NCBI GenBank assembly: GCA_029990175.1
Contig: JARKIP010000189.1
Location: 62,001-126,000, forward strand
Reading direction: 5' to 3'
From: Petunia secreta
Lineage: Eukaryota; Streptophyta; Magnoliopsida; Solanales; Solanaceae
DNA length: 64,000 nt
Shown here: piece after piece, positions 56,901 through 64,000 of the stretch
How positions within the stretch are numbered: the first letter of the stretch is position 1
How the letters are laid out: each line of letters starts with the position of its first letter
The notes under the pieces: generated by a model
What the model was told of the DNA's origin: nothing
The model's input: the letters and a program-made list of their open reading frames with translations, nothing else
The model's database searches: none
Program-made: the position numbers and the translations under genes

Positions 56901-58247
56901 CAACATCCTGACAAGAATTATATTGATCCTATCGAAATTGAATTGCATGATAGGCCAGCTTATTGTTTTCAAGTTGAGGAAGAGCGGGATGGCCATCCTT
57001 GGTATTTTGATATCAAGAATTATCTCAAGGTCGGGAGTTATCCCGAAAATACAACAAGTGTCCAAAAGAAGAGCATCCGGAGGTTAGCAAATCAATTCTT
57101 TCTAAGCGGTGAAATCCTATATAGGAGGACCCCAGACTTAGGACTCTTAAGATGTGTTGATGCAGTTGAAGCAAATAAATTACTTACGGAAGTGCACGCG
57201 GGAGTTTGTGGGCCGCACATGAATGGTTTTGTTTTGGCAAAGAAGATCTTGAGAGCCGGTTATTTTTGGCTAACTATGGAAACAGATTGTGTTCAGTTTG
57301 TGCGGAAATGCCATCAATGTCAAATTCACGGAGACATGATCAAAAGACCTCCTTCCGAACTTCATGCAATGAGTTCTCCCTGGCCTTTTGTTGCTTGGGG
57401 AATGGATGTTATTGGTCCTATTGAACCGGCCGCTTCAAATGGACATCGCTTTATTTTAGTGGCTATTGATTACTTCACCAAGTGGGTGGAAGCAACTTCT
57501 CACAAGTCTGTAACCAAGAAAGTGGTGTCAGATTTCGTGCGCAACAATATCATTTGTAGATTCGGAGTTCCTGAATCAATCATCACTGATAATGGTGCAA
57601 ACTTGAATAGTGATTTGATGAGAGCGACTTGTGAGAGTTTCAAGATCACTCATCGCAACTCTACTGCCTACCGTCCTCAAATGAATGGAGCTGTTGAGGC
57701 GGCAAATAAGAACATCAAGCGTATTCTTCGCAAGATGATTGATAATTATAGAGATTGGCATGAAAAGTTGCCATTTGCACTTCTTGGGTACCGCACCACC
57801 ACTAGAACTTCAACTGGGGCAACTCCCTATCTTTTGGTGTATGGCACAGAAGCAGTCTTACCCGCGGAGGTAGAAATTCCTTCCTTAAGAATCATTCAAG
57901 AAGCTGAATTAGAATATGCTGAATGGGTGAAGATCAGATGTGAGCAGTTGATGCTTATTGATGAGAAAAGAATGAATGCAATTTGCCATGGGCAACTATA
58001 TCAAAATCGCATGATCAAGTCTTTTGGCAAGAAAGTGAGAGTGAGAGACTTCAAATCGGGGCAATTGGTGCTAAAAAAGATCTTTCCTAATCAAGAAGAA
58101 GCAAAGGGCAAATTTGCACCAAATTGGCAAGGACCATATGTGGTTCATCGGGTTTTATCTGGAGGAGCACTGATTCTGGCAGAAATGGATGGTCAAGTTT
58201 GGCCAAAAGCAATCAACGTAGACGCCGTCAAAAGATACTATGTTTGA
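53922..58247 (+). pseudogene. Outer Ogre/Tat pol, unit 2
   Basis: Exon A is 53922-54544, the intron 54545-54796 (same GT and AG sites) and exon B 54797-58247, with the same TAA stop at 54924-54926. The 1106-codon frame after the stop encodes a protein that appears identical to unit 1. I noticed one silent difference (TTGCTA/TTGCTG, 34375 against 56735) within it. Domains are as described for unit 1. The shared stop and frame break show that both copies were already defective before duplication. Confidence 0.92.
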
Positions 58248-59542
58248 GGCAATCGCAAGTTAGCATGGTTTTGAATGTAATCTTTGATGTAATGCGAACT
58301 ACGCGTGACCTGAGTCCCAAGGTGGGATACGTAGTAACTCACATAGAGTTTGGTTGCATTGATATAAGAATTTCCCCTATTTCCTCTTTTATGTAAGTTT
58401 GAACTACTTCTGACCTGATTCCTGGAATGGCAACAGGATAAGTAGGCAATCCCCGTCGGATTCGGTCAAAATATTGTAATACTTTAGGCTTGTTTATCTT
58501 TTATGATGTAATGCCAAACTATGCATCTGGGCAGATGTGTGGATTTTCCAATTCGGATACGGCTTCGTACTTAGATTTTCATACTTTCCCAAAAAATCTT
58601 TATGTAAGCAGAACTACGCACGGTCTGATTCCCGTGGAGGGATACGTAGGCGCTCTTAACGGGCTCGACTCTATAATATTAAAATTTTCAGTCTCCCCTA
58701 AGGCAAGAAACTGGGGCAATTTTTGCAAAGATAATTTGAAGATATGGAAGATAGAAACTGAGGCAATTTTGCAAGACAATTTGAGGATTTGAAAGATATC
58801 AACTGGGGCAAATTTTGCAAAATGAGTTGAAGATTTGGAAGTTCATAACTAGGGCAGATCTTTGCAAGAATTGGTTTGCTTATCAAAGCATGAAGCGGCA
58901 AAGTTCGAAAAGTATTCAAGATTAGCACAAGTTGCAATACAAAGGACATTCAGTTTGTTTCAGGATATGTCATGAGTTTGAGTTAAAGCAAGAATTTTAA
59001 ATGCATTATAAACTTTTTATTTGCATATCAAGGATTACTTGCTTACTATTTTATTGAATTACTTTATTTTGCCTCTATCTTAAGATGAGTTATACTATTG
59101 AGTTCATAAACCAAGTTTCCGAGGATGGTTTTTCAAAGCCCAAGTCTCACGAAGAAAAGGAAGAGATGGCAGCAAATTCAAGATGAATCAGCACAAATCA
59201 AACACCCCTCCCCAAAACTAACAAAATTTTCTTTGAGAGCAGGAACTTGAAAGCTTGCAATGGAAGGATCATTCGCACTATGGATGAACAATTTATGGAA
59301 CGCGCATTCAAAGAATTGAACATCAGATCCGATATGAACTGAAGAGGGCATTCAAAACTTTGCGCCACTATCCATACAAGCAACACCAATCAAGTTGACA
59401 ATGCAAATGATTTGGCTTGACAGATCATTCAAATTTACTCTTGCGGCATCTAAGCATCACATTAGATTATTGCCGAAAAGGCAGCGCTTTTTCTTTTCTC
59501 AAATCTTAACATTGTTATGGAATTTATCTCGCAATATTGATA
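58248..59542 (+). repeat. 3' UTR of the outer element (unit 2), diverged internal repeats
   Basis: Copy of 35888-37182 with few substitutions (for example GAAGCGGC for GAAGTGGC). The same GAACTACG and CTGGGGCA repeat families are present. Confidence 0.7.
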
Positions 59543-60207
59543 GACAAGTCGGCTGGAACACCACTTTTGGAGTGTTTCGCGATGTCGGTTGTCTTGCGAT
59601 ATTGGCATTTTATATTTTAAATTTATTAATAGTTTGAGACAAGTCGGCTGGAACACCGCTTTCGGAGTGTTTCGCGATGTCGGTTGTCTTGCAATATTGG
59701 TATTTTATATTTTAAATTTATTAATAGTTTGAGACAAGTCGGCTGGAACACCACTTTCGGAGTGTTTCGCGATGTCGGTTGTCTCGCAATATTGGCATTT
59801 TATATTTTAAATTTATTAATGGTTTGAGACAAGTCGGCTGGAACACCGTTTTCGGAGTGTTTTGCGATGTCGGTTGTCTCGCAATATTGGCATTTTATAT
59901 TTTAAATTTATTAATAGTTTGAGACAAGTCGGCTGGAACACCGCTTTCGGAGTGTTTCGCGATGTCGGTTGTCTTGCAATATTGGTATTTTATATTTTAA
60001 ATTTATTAATAGTTTGAGACAAGTCGGCTGGAACACCGCTTTCGGAGTGTTTCGCGATGTCGGTTGTCTCGCAATATTGGCCTTTTATATTTAAAATAGA
60101 TTGATAGTTTAAGGCAAGTCGGTTGGAACACCGCTTTCGGAGTGTTTCGCGACGTCGATTGTCTTGCAATATCGACATATTGTATTTGAAATACATGATT
60201 CGGCTTG
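59543..60207 (+). repeat. Seven 95-bp tandem repeats in the 3' UTR of unit 2
   Basis: Same seven-copy array as 37183-37847, shifted by 22360 bp. Variants within individual copies match unit 1 except in the last copy (GGTTGGAACACCGC here, GGCTGGAACACCAC in unit 1). Confidence 0.95.
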
Positions 60208-60915
60208 AGACATTACGTCTCATTAGTCAACTCATCTTATGAAAGCCTTGCATTTTTACAATTCATTTTCGCTTTACTTATTGTCTTACTTTACTGTTTC
60301 AGAATAATGATCAGCTTAGAGGTTCTCCGGGCGGAGCATCTCGTCAGTTGATCGAGAGAAGAACTTATTGAGCGTCACAACCAGCATTTACAATTTTATA
60401 TTATCATTTTATTTACTTCTTTATTCCAAAAGTCATCAAAGTTTATTAGCAGTTGCTCGCTTATTGTTTGTTAAGTCTTTACAGAATTTTAGCAGCATCG
60501 CAGCAGTATTTGGAGTATAACGTGGAACCCTTTCTTGGCAGTGAACTGGGGCAATTGTTGATATGAGCTAGACTCGTCAACAAGGATCTGAAGAATCGCA
60601 CTCGAACAAGCAAGTTTTACCTAATCTTTCATTTCAGATTAGGCGTCAGTTTGAATTCTTTCCTATTCGTGCGTCCTTTCTTTTGTCAATCGTGCGAGTC
60701 TTCGTTTCCAAGTATCGTCGAACTACATGTGGCCTGATTCTCTTTTAGCCCGAGATATGTAGGAAACTCGGCGACCGGAGTTCGGCCATGTCCATAAGCC
60801 TCGCCTTTTGGTCCGTGGAATCAAAAGTCTTGGGTATATCGGGACAAAATTGGTTTCTCGTCAACTTCTTTACCCTAAAAACTCTTTCATCCTTTTCTGG
60901 GTAAAGAGGGGCAGC

Positions 60916-63900
60916 TGTTGACACCCAATTTTTTCCCGATTTTAAGTTAATATTAAATAATAAAGTATATTTAATTAAAAGATGTGCTAAAAAAGGGCAA
61001 TTTTATAATTTTTAAATAGTCAAATTGATAATTTTGTGAAAAAAAGGCCAAAATCGCAAAACACAACCTCATATCCGACCCACCCTTGCAAACCCCTTTT
61101 AAAACAAAACACTTAACGTAGAAATCCCTAATCTGTTCCTCAATCCCTCACCCGCGACCCAAAACCTGTTAACCCGTTTTCTTCTTCCTGACCCGCGATT
61201 GATTTCAACTTCGAATCCGTCCAAGAAATCGTACTCCATGATTCCCACCACTCTCTTTTCCCCTCTCTCCAGTACGAACTCGACTAATCCTATTCGTTCA
61301 TTTCAAATGGAGTTTCAATCTGAGCCGTGGATGATCTTAACGGGAATATCCTTGATGACAAGGATGAATTCGGTACAATCCCTAAGGGATTTGACCAAAT
61401 TCACCCTTGTTCTACAAGGGATACACGAAAATAGGCAAGGATTCTTTGGGGTATTCCAGGGGATCCGAAACCCTAGCCTAGAGGTATTTAAATCTCTCAT
61501 TCTTTCATTTTTAGGGGTGGGGATCTTGACACAGATAAAAAAGACGGCATCATTTCTATATACAAGATTTTCTTTCTCAGTTTTAAAAAAGGATATATAT
61601 ACATAACATTTTAGTTTCGGTTTCGAGTCGAGCGTCGCTTTCGGCTTTGTGTCGTCATTTCTCCTTTCTAGTCGTCGACCTCGCTCGAGTCGCTCTTGTG
61701 TTGACTCGCACTCTTCGGATCGACGCCCTTGTTCCCTGCTTTCCAATAGGTAATACTCTCTCTTTATATTTTCAGTTACAATGTATTAGACTTCTTGGCA
61801 CGATTTCTGTTTGAACTTGGTTCCGTTTATATAAGGATGTGATTTTTCTGTTTTCTAGATTATGCTTAAGGTCTTGAATAATAAAAAATAATAAGTTGCA
61901 TCCATGTAAATAGCATTGTTGTTCAGAGAATATGATAAAGTTTCAACCTTTGTGTTCTTATGCATTTGTATGAAATTAAAAGCGCGGCTGTGTAAGCTTA
62001 TTTGGCTTGAAAATGAATCAGTTGTCTAAGTTGATTGTATGCAAGAATGTGTATACAGTTTCCAGCTGCAAATTGCCTATTTTAAATAAGTTTCAGTTCA
62101 TTAAAATTAGTTTTCTTCTCAGATTTGCTCTATCTTTGTTTGTCCTGTTTGAGTGTCTTTTGTTGAGATGAATCACGTCAGATAGCTTGAGTTTTAGTCT
62201 AACTTGTTAGTCATATTTTATTTCTTATCAAAGTATTGATATTACACGTGCCGTGTCTGTTATAATTTAGGTCTATATTGATTAGTTGATCCTTCGATTA
62301 GTTAATCTTTAGTCAAATGAGGTTGAGACTGCAGTTTTAATTCTATTGAAATTAGCTTATTTGTGCTCTGATTCAGTCATGAAATGTTGTTCGCTGTTTC
62401 TCCTACCTTTTAGAGTATTTATGAGGCTGAAACACCTCCGGGTTAAGCTAGATGATCACCATAAATCATTACATGTTGTTGACCAGTTGCCCAAACTGCT
62501 AGTCAAGGGAATAGCCTTGCAAATAACATAGTTTCACTATCCAAATTTGCTTTCTGAGATTGTAAATATAACATATCTTATACATACTTTTTATTTCTCC
62601 AAAACGGATTAAGAGCATCATTCAAAGCCCCTTTGTGACCTTTGCCTTGCTTCTTTGTTCTGTTGATATTGGGAATGACTTGGAATTTAAATGCTAGTCT
62701 GATCTTCAAAGTTTAGTCTTAGTTCGTCAAAATCAGTATATTGCAATTTGATTGAGGACATTTACTTGTTAGATTTCCTACCTTTAAATTAAATTGATAA
62801 CAAGTTTATACCTAATTAATTTGTCCAATGTCTTCGTTTTCTAGGAAGAAATGGCATGTCTGACTAGATTGTGTATTTTTGTTAGCGTTTAATCATCCTG
62901 AAGCAATTTGCATGCATTTTCCATTTCTCATTTGCTTCCTATTTATCCATACTAATCTTTATTCTCCTTGTTTCCTTTCATGAACACTCTTGGGAACGAG
63001 TTTGAAATAAAACTCACAAACGGGGATGGCTACGTGCATTCGAAGTTACTTGAACCGCTCCGCATTTTCGGGACTTGATATCCCCGAAAATGTAAAACAA
63101 AAAGAAATGAATAAATGAAAAGCCTTGTGAAATACAGGGCTCGCATTGAGTTCGCTATTCCGGGTTCTACTTTCTAAAACTCCTTCTCTCCCGTCCCCTT
63201 TAGAAAGCATGTTTTAGGAAGCTCTGAAACCGGACTAGGATTTGCATGTTAGAAACTTGGTAGGATAGTCGCTTTATTGAATTGTTAACTTGTTGCATGT
63301 TTAGAATTATTATATAATTGTTTATCCCGTTTTTGGAGACTCGCTTATTAGTTTAAGTTAATAGTAATCTAAGAATAATTATCGAGTGCAAAAGAAATTA
63401 AAATTTAATTAAATTATACATCTCACCTATTATCTATATTTACGTATCCATCTATTAAATAGTTATTATCCATCTATTCATTTATTCTTTAATCCGATTA
63501 ATTATGCGATATTTATTTATTAATTTATTTAATTAATTTTATTTATTTATTTAATTTAATTAATCATTTATTTATTTGTTTAAATCAGTTAATCATTTAT
63601 TTATTCCTTTAATAATAATTATTTCTTTATTTATTCATTTATTTAATTAATTAATTAATTATTATCAGTTTATTCTTTATTTAATTAAATTGATATAAAA
63701 TGTTAAGTTATTTAATTAAGTTATTTATTTATTTATCCATTTACTTAAGCGATCAATTCATCAATTATTTATCTAATTAGTTGCTTAGAGTATTTTATTT
63801 TATTTACATTATTTATTTAATTTATTTATTCTTTATTTATTTAATTAACTAATCAATCAACCATGTTGTAATCCATCCATTTATTTAATCTTAAGATTTC

Positions 63901-64000
63901 ATCATTTATTTATCTAAGTACCAGCGTAATCTAAATCCTTATCTTATTTACATTATCCTTAGTTAAAATTAATTCTATTATCCTTAACAAATTCGTGAAA
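60916..64000 (+). repeat. LTR3 (partial, cut by the window end)
   Basis: Begins TGTTGACACCC after the polypurine tract at 60903-60915 and follows LTR2 closely for its visible 3085 bp. By comparison it should end about 270 bp beyond the window. Whether a third unit or the right flank follows cannot be seen. Confidence 0.93.

Larger units (their letters stand above)
38556..60915 (+). mobile_element. Tandem unit 2 of the Ogre/Tat-type element with the same nested Athila-like insertion
   Basis: The unit repeats unit 1 from LTR2 to the tract before LTR3, 22360 bp against 22312 bp. The length difference is largely accounted for by two 13-bp LTR indels and microsatellite changes in the nested element. 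All landmarks recur: PBS, 98-bp leader duplication, GATCC-flanked nested element, intron, in-frame stop, seven 95-bp repeats, polypurine tract. Hence the entire nested structure was duplicated as a block. Confidence 0.95.

Noticed and set aside
16244..64000. Possibility of a new kind of composite or giant mobile element of 22 kb moving as a unit
   Set aside because: The nested element has its own ends and GATCC duplication and lies in the opposite orientation. The array is better explained by nesting followed by unequal recombination. No second target duplication flanks a 22-kb unit.

Overview
The window is plant nuclear DNA. It carries spliceosomal-intron genes of a eudicot (DIM1/YLS8, a TIR-NLR-type LRR gene, NOP56) followed by a large block of Ty3/gypsy retrotransposons. 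The TIR-NLR family points to a eudicot. The repeat families (a short ACAACAACA...CCTTACCCC SINE-like insertion, Ogre/Tat and Athila elements) look like those of Solanaceae; that placement is inference from recognition, not a search.

Left third (1-16243): three host genes. A DIM1/YLS8 (U5 snRNP thioredoxin-like) gene lies on the minus strand. Its first coding exon is 4801-4920, and its second exon is cut by the window edge at 1-13, so intron 1 is about 4.8 kb. That intron holds an inverted-repeat DNA element (1839-3031) and a 5'-truncated LINE (about 3068-3900). Divergently oriented at 6022-8632 is the LRR plus C-terminal post-LRR part of a TIR-NLR gene, without TIR or NB-ARC in the available space. 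Tail to tail with it is a complete eight-exon NOP56 gene (10267-13936, minus, 549 residues deduced). It has a telo-box and TGGGCY motifs upstream and a SINE-like insertion with a 16-bp target duplication in intron 1. Between NOP56 and the retrotransposon block is a cluster of nested inverted repeats (14701-15105).

Right three quarters (16244-64000): a tandem retrotransposon array LTR-internal-LTR-internal-LTR on the plus strand, with a period of about 22.3 kb. LTRs are 16244-19599, 38556-41913 and 60916 to beyond the window end. The outer element is Ogre/Tat-like: tRNA-Arg-type PBS, G-patch segment, a 252-nt intron before RT, RT-RNase H-second RNase H-integrase, and a repeat-rich 3' UTR with seven 95-bp tandem repeats. 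It has no gag. In its place, the leader carries a 98-bp duplication of the LTR end plus PBS and then joins directly to the end of the protease.

In both units the protease is interrupted at the same base by an Athila-like element on the minus strand (20090-31554 and 42404-53914). Both insertions have the same GATCC target duplication, 1.35-kb LTRs, a tRNA-Asp-type PBS, gag and pol. The Athila insertion therefore preceded the duplication of the whole unit, most simply by unequal recombination between LTRs. The two units have since decayed differently: three nonsense codons in pol of unit 1, a one-base deletion near the pol end of unit 2. They also show a patchwork of near-identity and divergence that suggests gene conversion. 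None of the retroelement copies looks autonomous.
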